NCBI GenBank assembly: GCA_012184525.1
Contig: WOFQ01000008.1
Coordinates: 558,001-622,000, forward strand
DNA: 64,000 nucleotides
From: Xenoacremonium recifei
Lineage: Eukaryota; Ascomycota; Sordariomycetes; Hypocreales; Nectriaceae
Direction: 5' to 3'
Position numbers and translations under genes: made by a program. The notes below the pieces were generated by a model. The model did not search any database. It had not been told where the DNA came from and saw nothing but the letters and a program-made list of their open reading frames with translations. Positions 34,061 to 45,548 of this stretch are shown here, one piece after another (positions within the stretch are counted from its first letter, which is position 1; the number at the start of each line of letters is the position of its first letter).

Positions 34061-37000
34061 CGTCGGGACGGATCAGCGAACGAGGAGAGTTTTAAAACCC
34101 TGCAGCGCTGCTTCTGCAAGCGGCAAGGTCCGGCTGGCCTCGCCTGGGTTGGGGTGTTGGTCGGTCAAGGAAGGAGTACGTATTGCTTTTTGGAAGTGAG
34201 ACACGCCTTGCTCTCGCGGGAAGTGGTGATAGTCGGTCGGCGGGCGTTAGCAGCCAGGCGGGTCGTGGCTTCGCGCCTTAGTTGGTACCTAGGTAGCCCG
34301 TCTGATCGACTCGGCTGGAGCAGCGAGTAGGGATAGTCAACGCTAAGCGCAGAGAGACGTCTGAAGACCGAGATGTATGTATTTCAGAAGACGAGCGGGA
34401 GAGTCTCGAGTTCGGGAGAGCGGTTGTTGGGTTGGGCTGGGCTGGGTGTCAGACAGGCAGACGGGACAGAGACGGCTTGTTGGGCTGAGGCGCCTTTCCG
34501 ACCCAAGTTTCTCCGTCTTGTCTAAGAGGTCGGCAGTGGCGAACCCTGAAAGTGAGGTCGACAGCGGCACGAGAGCGCTAAAACAAGTAAGGTCGAGCTA
34601 GCTGGAATACAACAGAGGGACCGCGATGGCGATGGAGCAAGCATCGACAAATGTTGGTGAAGTCGTCAAGTCAAGTCCGGGACCGAAAGTTTATGGTTGC
34701 GGGTTGGAAGCCGGACGAGCCACGGAAGGGAAGGGAAAAATGCCCGCGTCTCACAACGAGGTCGAGGAACTGAGAAGGTGCCTCCCGTCACAGCCCTGAG
34801 GTGGACAGCCCTGGACAGCCCTGGACAGCAGGCTGGGAACGGCAGAGTACAGGGTACTTGATACTTCCAAGGTTGGGCGGGTGAGGTGGGTAGCACATTC
34901 ACCCCTTGTCACTGGCTGATAATCAATCTGCTTACGCTTGTTTGCGACAGATATTCGGAAACGAGCACCTTCACAGGGTGGTCCAAAGCCATTCGCTTTA
35001 AAAGGCACTGCACAGAGATGCTATATCATGTCAATATGTCCCTGTTTGAGGCATAATTCAGTGCCAGGTCGACTCGAATGAGGTCTTCAAGGTCGCCTAC
35101 CCAGATGCAGCGGCAACCTAACGAGATCGAGTCGTGGGGAACAATCAATGGTGAGGTGGAGGGCACCAACACATCCATCACATGGCACGGACATGTACAC
35201 GGTACCTGTACAAGTACAAGCCCCCTTGACGACGCGACGGGACGGGATGGACCACAATGGAACCCAAGCACAAAGCAATAATTCGCTGCGTACCGAGATG
35301 CAGAGCAACGCTGGAGAAGTGTTGGTTGATACTGCCTCCGCATGCCCTGCGCCTCCGGGTCAGCAACATCTCGCCCGCCCTATGTACTCTCCACCAAGAA
35401 GACATCGCTTGTACATAGGAGCGAGAGTACCTTAGGTCCCTACATAGCCGATGCCTGGATTACCTCACCTTTTCATATAAAAAACAGCCAGCCTGCAGGA
35501 TTACAAAACTTGTCCCGTATGTACTGGTGGCTTTTCTCCTCCTCTTCCCTTCCACGTGCCCGGCCGTTGGCTGGAACTGGAATCAACAACCGCTGAGTAA
35601 AGGCAACCAACCCTTGCAGCAGCGTGCCTCGCCAAGTCGACCTTAGCGTATGATGGTGAATGACGCTCTGTTACTAGAGACTCAACGTCTGGCTCATCGC
35701 ACTGGAGTCAAGGCTCCCGCGTGGGTTTGACCGGTGAGCCTAGTGTGTTGTGATAGATGATAGAAAACGCCTACCTATGGCAAAGGTACCCTACCATCTG
35801 CCCCATGCCATCTTGTCTCCTCTCGTCTTTTGTATTTCTTTGCACCTCCTTTCGCACATGCATGCACATGCGCACCCGTAACTATCGCTACCATCTCCTC
35901 TCGGCGCTGCTTCGTCGTCGTGCTGCACGGGCAGCGCAACATGACACTATAGTGGGGGCTACAGCCTGACGATACGACCCTGCCCTCCATGTAAGAGTAC
36001 AAGACCTGACTCGAGCCATCGTTCATTCAGAATATGGACAGGCTCGTGCTCATCATTGTTATAGGTCGGATATGACCAAAGAACGTCGGTAACAGAAAAG
36101 ACGTCAGCGGCAGGCCAGGTCCCAATGGATGCTGACGATGGACGGGATGGATGCTATCACAAACAAACATCTTGCGCCTCCTTGCCTCGATCCCCGCGTC
36201 CCGGAGACGGCGCCTGCAGCACGCTTCATTCGGACGGGACGCCTCTTCTCTCGAGAGTACAGAGTACATACTGCACATACAACTATCTCACCTCAGCTGT
36301 TATTCTTCTCCTCGGACCTCCCTCTGGTCCCTGCGCTGCCGAACCAGTCTCTGTCACACTCCAGTCACAGACCCTGCCCTGCTCTCTCGTTAGTCCTCCT
36401 TCTTTTTTTCGCCCCAATCGATCAAGCCCTCTCCTCCTCCGTCACCCGCAAAGTGATACATCACACACGCACGCCCGCGCCATAAGATGTCGCCAGATCA
36501 ATCCGGAAATCCTGGCATCCCCTTTGGTGCCTCAGCCCCCTTTCCCTTTCCGCCTCGAGAGCCTCGAGCCGTGCCTGGATCACCACCAGCGTCGCACGAC
36601 GCATCGCTTTCAGTCCATCTTGCGTCTTCCTCTCCCCCGCCGCCGCCAGGATGCATTCTTCCCGGCCGGCATGTTTGCATGAAAACACCTCGTATTTGCT
36701 AGCTGCCTGCCTGCGTGAAGCTCAACCGCCCCGATTTCCCCTCAACTGGCACAAACAATCCCTGGCCCTGGCTTGCTGCTCTGCTCCACCGCCCTCAAGA
36801 TCTCGTCAGCTCCAGTCGCGATCCCTGATACGTAGTCTGCAGGACTGCTCGATGGAGCCGAGCCGCCCCGGTCTCGCCGCAAAGGACAAGTCGGCGGCAG
36901 GCTCCGGCAGGGAAAAGCAAATCTGGGGCAGCACATTGGGATAACATTGCCGTCCGCCGTCTTGCGTTCGGTAACGTCGTCTTCGCTGACCGCATCCTGC

Positions 37001-37662
37001 GATGCCCTCATCGGTGGGCTGTGACATCACCTTAAATCTAAGAGCCGGCTGGCCAGAGTCCGTCCATGGCCGTTGGTTCAAGCTATCCAGTGCCGCACCG
37101 CTGTTTACTACGTTGAAAGTCGCCTAGGCTCTGTCCGAACACGCCATGGCGGAGAGAGGACTCCAGCCAGATCTAGACTTCTCGCCAGGTCCAACAGACC
37201 AGGGAGACCCTTCCACCGCTCAGTCCGCACCACCCTCGCGGGCTGCCGCTCTTGTGACTTCCCATGATGCGTTGTTGGCTGCAGTCCGGACGGGAAAGGA
37301 GCTGAAATATGATTCAGACATGCCTGCCGCTATGTACGGCACAGTCTCTAGTGCCGCCCGCTTTCCTCAGTCCCGCACGTGGCCGGCCTCGCTCGAAGCA
37401 TCCCGTCTCCTCAACGGCTCCGGGCGTCCACTCCAATCGTCGTCTCCCACTTCAAGCCACTCTTCAAAGGACACCTATGTGATCTTCTCATTTCGCTCCA
37501 CGCGGCACGGAGTGTGTTGTCCCAAATGTCGGGTTGATCATTCGTCTCATTGCTCTACATGGCCCCTTAGTCCCAACACCCAAAAACCCCCGCTCCTTGT
37601 AGTCTCACATATTCACGTAGCTCGTCTCTATCCATCCCGTAAGAAATGACTTTTTGCACTGC
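34061..37662. other. Long intergenic region between the WD40 gene and the threonyl-tRNA synthetase 3' end
   Basis: About 3.6 kb without a recognised gene. The left part is promoter of the WD40 gene. Between 36.1 and 37.65 kb the plus strand is C/T-rich and has Pro/Ser-rich open frames (from the ATG at 36487, 71 codons, and from 37146, 167 codons). They could be exons of an unrecognised gene, but no consistent join was found. Confidence 0.4.
34803..34830. repeat. Tandem repeat of a 10-bp unit
   Basis: GGACAGCCCT is repeated 2.8 times head to tail in the upstream region of the WD40 gene. Confidence 0.85.
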
Positions 37663-40246
37663 CTAAAACTTGTTCAACAAGCGCTTCTCTGTTTTGAGTG
37701 ATAGCAGCTTCTCAAGGGCCTCGTCGATAGGAACAAGCTCGCCCTTGTTCTGGGTGGCTTGGTCATCTCGGTTTCGGATGTTGAGGGTGCGTGAGTTAGC
37801 TTCCTCGGCACCGACCACTGCACGTCGTTAGTGTTTAGTACTTGGGTTCTAGGTAATTTCTACTTACCAAAGATGAAGTTGTACTGCTCCAGCTGGCCGG
37901 TACGGATCTTCTTCTGGAAGGTGTTGCTGCTCAGGTCCACATCGATGTAGAATTGCTTCTCCTGGAAGATCTTCTGCACCTCCTTGGCATAATCATTGAC
38001 GGCTGGCATAACAGGAACGACCAGAATTTGGCGAGGGCTCAGCCAGAAAGGCCACTTGCCAGCGAAATGCTCAGTCAAGACACCGAACATTCGCTCAAAA
38101 CTGCCCATAACTGCGCGATGGATCATAACAGGGCGGGTGTACCCTGCGGGCAAATCTTCGTCGAAGGCCGCAGAACCGTCACTCGCTCCGGTCTCATCCT
38201 TGGACGCGACATATCGAAGCTTGAATCGCTTGGGAAGGTTGAAATCCAGCTGAATAGTACCACACTGGTGATCACGGCGAAGTGCATCGTAGAGAGTGAT
38301 ATCGATCTTGGGTCCATAAAAGGCACCATCACCAGGGTTGAGCTCCCACTTAGCACCCGTCTTCTCAGCGAATGAGTTGAGAGCTTCAGTGAGCTTTGCC
38401 TCAGCCATGTCCCATATGGCGACGTCGCCAATGAACTTGTCTGGTCGGGTAGAAAGCTTCAGCTTGAATTGGAACCCGAAGATTCCGTAGACACCACTGA
38501 GGAAATCAAAAGCGCCCTCAATTTCTTCCCGAATCTACCCATTGTTAGGCTTCAATCCCTCGAGGATGATCAAAAGGCTTACCTGGTCGACAGTACAGAA
38601 GATGTGGGCATCGTCCTGCTGGAAACGACGGACTCGAGTAAGTCCCGAGAGGGCACCAGAGAATTCATTACGGTGCAAGACGCCAAAGTCGGCCATTCGC
38701 CAAGGCAAATCCTTGTAAGTAATGTCTGAGTGCGCAAAAATCTTGCAGTGACCGGGGCAGTTCATGGGCTTGAGACCATATTTTTCCTTCTCGACCTCAA
38801 AAGTGAACATGTTCTCCTCATAATGCGCCCAGTGTCCCGAGACCTTCCACAGATCCGCCTTGAATACATTGGGGGACATGACCTCGGTGAAGCCACGTTT
38901 CCGATACTCCTCCTTGATAAGGTCCACCAATGCATTATAGATACGAACACCATGGGGAAGGAAGAAGGTCGAACCGGGAGAAACCTCGTCGAAGAAGAAA
39001 AGCTTCTGGTCCTGGCCGATCTTTCGGTGATTTCGCTTGGCCGCCTCAGCAAGGAAATGCTTGTATTCCTCAAGCTGCTTCTTGTCTGGGAAGGAAATAC
39101 CAGCAATTCGCTGGACAGACTCGTTTTTGCTGTCACCAAGCCAATAGGCAGCCGAGTTTCGCAGGACAGAGAAAGCCTTGATGTTTCCGGTGTTCGGGAC
39201 GTGAGGGCCTCGGCAAAGATCGATGAGGGGACCGCATCGATAGACGGTACTCTTGGTGCCATCTGGCACTCGCTGGTTGATGAAATACTCCTTGTACTTG
39301 CTGTATTTGAACATCTCAAGGAGTTCATCTTTGGTCATCTCGAGACGCTCAAATGGCTGCTTCTGCTTGATGATGGCACTTGACAGCTGCTCGAGGGCCT
39401 TCTTGTCCTCATCAGCAACAACTTGGCTAAAAAAGACATTAGTGTTAGGTAAAATAAAGGAATCTGCGGTCATACCCCTCCATGTTCGCCATGTCGTAGT
39501 AGAAGCCTGGGGGATCCTCCGTGGGGGGACCGTTGCAAAGGTAGCAGCCGAATCGTCGTTCAGCAGCCTCGCCGAGGATATGGGCTGAAGAGTGCCAGAA
39601 GACCTTCTTGCCTGAAACAAAACTTGAGTGGTTGTCCCAGAAATTGAATTGCAAGATGCTAACCTTCAGTGTGTTCAAAGTCGAGCAGCTCTAGCTTGCA
39701 GCTCTTTTCCAGGGGTCGGGTAAGATCCCATAGTTCGCCGTCCACCATGGAGATGACGGTGCGCTCCACAAGTGACTTCGAAATGCCTTTAGCAATGGCC
39801 AGGGGGGTGGTCTCCCATGATGTTCCCTTCTGTTCATTGCCATTGGGTAGAGAAATGGTAATCTCCTCGCGGGGTTTCGCTTCGCTTGTCAGTCAAGACC
39901 ATTTTCGTATCGTAGCCAGAACGCACCGGCAATCTCAGCATCTTGGCGTGCCTTAATCTTGTCGAAGATATCGAGTCGGTGCTGGACGAATTCAGGGGTG
40001 TCGGGAAGCTTCAAATATAGTCAGTCATGAGTCTTGGGACGCTGTTGGAGGAGGGGTTGTGAAACGGAGGCAGAAACGAACCTCCAAGCCGGGCTTCGAG
40101 CCCTTCGCGGGTTTGTCTTTTTTAGCAGGACGGGAGGGAAGTCCCTGGGCAGGAGCACCCTCCGCCGCTTTGGGAGCAGCAACTTGTTCGGACGACATGC
40201 TGGAATCGCGGTGTTGAGGTGGAGGGAAGAAGTTGCGGTCTTGCAT
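37663..40246 (-). CDS. Threonyl-tRNA synthetase
   Basis: Seven minus-strand exons encode 754 aa: 40082-40246, 39927-40008, 39664-39879, 39476-39611, 38583-39426, 37868-38534 and 37663-37817. Domain order is a Lys/Pro-rich leader and a TGS-type N-domain (EITISLPNGNEQKG). The editing domain has the HxxxH site (WHSSAHILGEAAE). The class II core contains RCGPLIDLCRGPH, RNEFSGALSGLTRVRRFQQDD and PMNCPGHCKIF, and WPFWLSPRQILVVPV starts the anticodon-binding domain. The protein ends LKTEKRLLNKF. It charges tRNA-Thr and removes mischarged serine. Two in-frame ATGs exist (40246 and 40198); the second begins MSSEQVAAPKAAEG. If a single gene serves both compartments, alternative starts could matter. The longer form is given here. 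Confidence 0.93.
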
Positions 40247-40721
40247 GGCGGGGCAGGGGCATTAAAGCCCAACTCGTTAGTGGGGTTGAGTCACCACCAA
40301 AACTCAGCTCATTGATCGCAAGGGATGGCTCGGAAGATCTTCGGACACCTCGAATCTGACCACCGCCAAGGGGCATATCGTCGAGAGACGCCCATCCTTG
40401 GGCTCATTGGAGGTGCAATTTCTTAGATGGTTATTTTGCTTATCTATCATAGAGATACGGCCACGGCGATCCAAACGAGGCGCATTTGTACGAAAGCTCG
40501 CCAATTGGGCCTCAGGGGTTTGGTATCTCTGAAGCAGTATGACTCCTAGTCCTACTTTCATTCCGATGTCCGTGGCCACGGCCTTCTCCCTCCGTTGCCC
40601 ATGGTTTTCTTCGTTGACTCATAAATAAATACCTTAAATCTCAGGGGGGTATCAGCCCATACTCCTTAATTCGAACCCCAAAACGCCATCCAATGTAATA
40701 TGTCGAGGCGCGCAACCTTGA

Positions 40722-41587
40722 TCACAACCCGTATCGAGTCACACACTCTTCTCTATGAGTTTCCAAGCAGTCCAATGCGCATACTCTCGTTCCGCACTTC
40801 ATACACCGCACTCGTCCCCAGTAGCCACAGACTTCACAGAACCTTCTCACAGGATACTTCTCCTCCCATGTACCTGTTGCCTCGAGGTAATTCAGAGGTG
40901 GCTGGTTTAATAGGTGTCGAAGCTCGTCGTCGGAGGGCATTTCTGGTACGCGAGACGCGAGTAAGGGGTCCGTATCTCCAGGGTGAGATACTGGCGGATC
41001 TTTATGATATGGAGGAAGGACAGGTGGTAAATCCGCATCTGTCATTTTCGTATCTTCGTCTTGAGTGGGTTGGCGTGCAGAGGAGGGAGTATCTCTCCGG
41101 CTACCACCAGGTCTTTTGCTGGAATTGGCTGTCGCAGCCGTTCTTGAAGCGCCAGCCGCTGCTGTGTTGCTCTCTGCCAACGCTTGCATCGCTAGAAAAT
41201 CGTCGAGATGGTTCGAAAAGGTTTTCTGTGACTGTAGGATCTTCCGTACGTTGGGCGTATGTTTCCCTTGCGCTGCTGTTGTCAGTTCCCGAAGCTGGAT
41301 GAAGGCATGGCAGAAAAGTGCACACCTCTACCGCTCTTCACGGGCAGTGGGATAGAAGTATCCCGGCCGCCGTCTCGGTCAAGAGCCTCAACCTCTTTGC
41401 GCTTCCTCGCTTCCTGTCGCGCCGACAAATCTCCAATACTAACGCCGGGGGCATTTCTTGCTCGTTTGCGATTCGCAGGCTGCAGCGCAGTAGATGAGAG
41501 GTTGATCGAAGTATCAGGCACATAGGCCCAGCCCGGCGCCGAGGTCGTCCTCGTGCTGGCGATTTCAATGACTCCAAAGTTATTCAT
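40722..41587 (-). CDS. vps71: zf-HIT protein, Vps71/Swc6 (SWR1 chromatin-remodelling subunit)
   Basis: Exons 41326-41587 and 40722-41266 (59-nt intron, GTGTGC...AAG) give 268 aa. The join creates GKHTPNVRKILQSQKTFSNH, the conserved block of Vps71/ZNHIT1 proteins. The last 45 residues hold the HIT zinc finger CEVCGYWGRVRCMKCGTRVC followed by ALDCLETHREEC, with the eight Cys/His ligands in register. In yeast, Swc6/Vps71 is part of the SWR1 complex that exchanges H2A for H2A.Z. The N-terminal 87 residues are basic and low-complexity (NRKRARNAPG, RQEARKRKE), and a polar linker separates the two conserved parts. The start at 41587 (MNNFGVIEIAS) is the first ATG after the short divergent promoter. 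Confidence 0.88.
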
Positions 41588-41877
41588 TGTCGCGTCTTTG
41601 TAGGAAATCCAAATGGTGGAGTTCCAGCTCGCCACTTGACACTGCAAGCAGTGCAAGCTAAGGCAGACAGACCCAGGTTCCAGCTGGAGGGGAAGATGTC
41701 GGAAAATCCGCCCCATAGCTCCCGGCAACTGGCCAAAGAGCTGTGTGACGTAGCCAATCACGAGGGCACATTTAGCCCAGATATTCCGAGCACCCGGCGT
41801 AACATCAGGAGGAACCGCTCGAAACAGCATCACTGCTCCCTCATCAATCCAACCACCGTAGCCTCACGCGACTCAAA
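41588..41877. promoter_or_regulatory. Bidirectional promoter, vps71 / small mitochondrial gene
   Basis: Only 290 bp separate the two divergent start codons, so both promoters must lie here or overlap the genes. A CCAAT box (AGCCAATCACG, about 41753) stands near the middle. Confidence 0.45.
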
Positions 41878-42340
41878 ATGGCTCCGACGGCGAGACTCTT
41901 CCTCAGCAGCAGCCGCGCGCTGGCTGCGCGATCCTTCCACACCTCTACTCGACGACTGGCCGACGCAGCACCCCTGCCGGCTCGGAAACCAATGGGCGCA
42001 TTCCGAGGAGGGTGAGTTGACACCCGATTGAGCTCCAGGTTGCGGCGTGCTAATTGATCGTGCTTGACCAGTCTCTTCGGCTTCCTCCTAGGAAGCTTCC
42101 TCTCCGGGAGCGCGGCGTACAGCTACCTCCTGAAGGAATACAAGACGGCTAACGACCTCTTAACCGAGGATATCTACGTACGTCACCTCGGCGCCCCTCG
42201 ATGCCCGTCTTCCGACGCAATCCTCGCCTGCGATTTCTGAAGCGAATGTTCTAACAATTCTCGATTAGACGCTCCAAGCATCGGTCACTCGTCTCAGCAA
42301 CTACGTTCAGGGCCTGGAGGAGAAGCAAGGCAAGAAATAA
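41878..42340 (+). CDS. Small mitochondrial membrane protein of unknown function
   Basis: Three small exons, 41878-42011, 42072-42177 and 42269-42340, give 103 aa; no single frame shows it, so it is easy to miss. The N-terminus MAPTARLFLSSSRALAARSF is rich in Arg, Ser and Ala and free of acid, a good mitochondrial presequence. GAFRGGLFGFLLGSFLSGSA, followed by AYSYLLKEY, forms one glycine-containing membrane segment at about 41-67. The tail (LLTEDIYTLQASVTRLSNYV) is predicted helical and ends in a charged QGLEEKQGKK. It resembles short uncharacterised fungal mitochondrial proteins, but I cannot name a family. All introns are normal GT...AG. Convergent with the PDI gene. Confidence 0.8.
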
Positions 42341-42757
42341 GATGCGAAATAGCCGAGGAAACTGTACAAAAGCTTGAGCACTAGTGGGATTTATTCCCAT
42401 CCCGCAACGCGTGCGAGGCGATTTAAATGGTTTAGTAACGGGTGGCGCACATCCGTGAAGTGTATTATCAAGCCAGTCGAGATTCAGGACGCTTAGGTTG
42501 CGCATTTCCATCACAATTCGGGTATCTCTACCAAATTGATTGAATGCCCTCAACTTTCTCCGCGCCCTTGGTTCGGTCTTAGGTATTCCAGTCTCGTGCA
42601 GTGGAAACAGAGAAACAACTCTAAAGTGATCAATCAATCAATTGCCTACAATCCGTGTGCGAAGAACCCATAGGGTTGCGTTTGAATGCATCCATCAAAA
42701 CCCGTGCCCGTTAAATCATAACTAGAGTACCTTTTAAACTAATATATCATACCAAGT
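42341..42757. other. Convergent intergenic stretch
   Basis: 3' flanks of the small mitochondrial gene and the PDI gene. No gene seen. Confidence 0.5.
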
Positions 42758-44378
42758 TTACAGCTCATCGTGATCGTCAGCCTCCTTCTCCTCCGTCTCT
42801 TCAGTGGCAGCGGGAGCCGCCTCCTCAGTTCCCTCCTCCTTGGCAGACGGGTCAGCCTTGTACTTGCCGTTCTCAGAGATGAACTTGATGAGGTCCTCCA
42901 CGGTTCGGGGGCCGCTGTAAGTCACGGGGGCATCCTTGGAGCCAGCAGGGAAGAGCTTGATGGTAGGGAAACCCTGGATCTCATCAGGGACATCGTTGGC
43001 GGTGGCGTCAACCTTGGCGATCACAACCTTGTCCTTGAAGTCGCTGCCAGCGTACTGGGTAGCAAGATCATCGTACTTGGGGGCCAGAGCCTTGCAGTGG
43101 CCGCACCAGGGAGCGTAGAACTCGAGAAGAACATCCTTGGTGTCATCAAGAACAACATCGTTGTAGCTCTTGGCAACAACGACGGTGACAGGGCCCTCCT
43201 GAGTCTCAGGGATGGGCTCAGACTTAATGCTAGGCTCCATCTTGCCCTCGGCAAATTCGTCAACGAACTTGGCGATGTCATCGTGGGTAATCTCCTTCTC
43301 CTGGTCAAAGGGGAACTTCTGGTTCTTAACCGTCTCCTGAATGGCGAAAGCCGGGAACTTGTCGGTCTTCAGGTTCAGGTTGCCAGCGTGAGCGCCGAAA
43401 GCCTTAGCATCAATGGTAGCGAAGTTGATCTTGCCCTTGTACTTCTCAGCAATGGGCTTAAGAGCATCACCGAGCTCCTTTCGCTCCTCAGGGGTCTCGG
43501 CAAAGATGTAAGCCAGGGGAATGCCAGCGGACATGTAGCCAGCGTAGGTCTCGGGGCCGACTTCGCCGACCAGAGGGGTAGAAGCAGCAGCGACGAAGGC
43601 AGTGATAGCCTCAGCGTCGAACTCGCCGTCGAAGACGTTCTTGCCCTCGTCGAAGGACTTGTAAACAACCACACCGGGGACAGCGACGCCCTCAGCCTCG
43701 GCCAGAGCAGCATCGTTGACGCCGCCAAAGATGTAGGTGTCACGGAGGGACTCTCCGATCTTGGTAAAGGTCTCGTTGGAGGCCTTGTCGTCCGAGGCAA
43801 TGTAGGCAACAACAACCACCTTGTCGGCGGTCTTGAAGTCCTCGAGGGTGTCCTTGTCGAGAATGGAAACGGCGGGCATGGACTGCTTCACCATGTAAGA
43901 GGTGATACTAGAACAGATGTAAGCTTTGTGATCGTGGGGTGGTTGCGATTCGTGTCCACTTACGCAGCGGCCTTGCGCTGGCCGGTATAGGGCGAGACGT
44001 TCTCGGGGCCGCGGAACACCTTGAGAGTAGGGTATCCCTCGACACCGAAGGTCTTGCAAAGATCAGCCTCCTCGGTGCAGTCGACCTTGGCGAGCTTGAT
44101 GTTCTTCTCCTTCAGGGACGTCGCGGCTTCCTCGTACTCGGGCGCGAGCGCTTTGCAGTGACCGCACCAGGGAGCGTAAACTACAAACGCTTTGCGTCAG
44201 CCAAGACCAGATTGAATGTCGGTGGGGGAATTGAGCACTCACACTCTGCCAAAACGAGGTCGTTGGACTTGACGAAGTCGTCAAAGGTGTCCTGGGTCAG
44301 CACATTGACATCGGACTCGGCAGAGGCCACGGCAGCAAGAGCCGCCATCAGGCCGCAGGCAACGCGCTTGTGATGCAT
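42758..44378 (-). CDS. pdi1: Protein disulfide isomerase
   Basis: Exons 44243-44378, 43964-44180 and 42758-43907 on the minus strand give 500 aa. An ER signal peptide (MHHKRVACGLMAALAAVASA) is followed by a first thioredoxin domain with CGHC at 51-54, two redox-inactive thioredoxin-like domains, a second active domain with CGHC at 386-389, and an acidic tail ending in the ER-retention signal HDEL. This is the a-b-b'-a'-c order of PDI. It forms and rearranges disulfides in secretory proteins. The first intron falls directly before the first active site (EF|YAPWCGHC) and the join is clean. Codons are strongly C/G-ending, as in highly expressed genes. The start at 44378 is the only in-frame ATG before the signal peptide. 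Confidence 0.96.
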
Positions 44379-45548
44379 GGTGAATCTCAATGCACTGGTA
44401 TCCTGAATAAACTTGATATATAAATCGGACGGGATGGAGGGGGTTGCGGGAGAATAGTAGCGTAGTCCAGAGCAAGGCTGGTGGTCGAGGAGGTTATGTA
44501 GCCTGAGGCCGGTTGTAGGTGGCTCAATTGAACAAGTGTCCCTTCCAGCACAACCAACCCAGGTTCACCGCACCACAGCCAAGCCGCCACCAACCTACCT
44601 AAGTCGCCCGCAGAGCCTACTATAACTGTCAGGTACCTGGACTGGACTGGACACTAAGAGGTACTCTGTAAATCCTCCGCTCCACTAAACCCCCGTCTTT
44701 CAGGGCCCCTAAAGGCCTAAACGCCCTCCCAGCCGCCGCAGTGCTGAGACCAAAAGGCGCAGCTCGGCTGATCATAGGCTGAGGTGGAGCCGAAGCTGGC
44801 GCCTGCATTATCAATCATCCCCGGCTCTCCGTCTTATAAATCCGACTTTCCAGCATAGGTAGCAACGCCTCTCTGAACCGCAGCCATTGAGCTCTCTTAC
44901 TCTCCAGCCTAGAGCGTAATACTTACAGTGACAGGCTGCGCCCCGACCTCGATCTTATTCAGTTTGCAAAAATAGCTTCAGGGGTATATATCCGGAATTG
45001 AGGCCACGTTGAACCAGGCGTCCCGTCGATGGAGTCAGCCTCGTGGGGGGCGTCTGAGACCCCGCCATCACTAAGGTACGAAGGGTGGCCAGGAGATAGA
45101 TTAAAATAAATATGTTGCCACGGTATGCACAGCGCAAACTTTCACGTTGCCTTCTAATTTACTTGACTGCTATGATGCTGACAAGAGCACCAAGATTTTG
45201 TCTTCATGCGCCGTGAAACCCCTTTGAATTATGATCGGCGCCATACTCCGGACTTTGTTGCCGGGTGATATAAGTCGAAACTCCCTGACGTCTAAGAAGT
45301 CCAGGCCAGACAGAGATTCTAAAGGCGGAAAGATCATACTCACTGCTTCAAGAGGATTTTTGTTTCCGCGGATAGTTGCCGGCTCCTAAGTTCCTGATTT
45401 TTTGCGTCGAACCATGCCCCTGAAGCACTGGGGTCAGCGATCAGATGAACATGCACATCGATTAAACCTCTATCTAAACGAAGCTTCTATTTCTAAGAAC
45501 ACACCCCTCTACGTCTCCTTCTCGAAAAGAACCGACATCAAACATGCT
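44379..45548. promoter_or_regulatory. PDI promoter and intergenic region
   Basis: About 1.2 kb between the PDI start and the 3' end of the OYE-type gene, both on the minus strand. I looked for an unfolded-protein-response element and saw no clear match. No gene recognised. Confidence 0.4.

Noticed and set aside
42770..43990. 406-codon plus-strand frame of Leu/Val/Gly-rich product.
   Set aside because: Exact antisense shadow of the PDI gene, produced by its C/G-ending codons.
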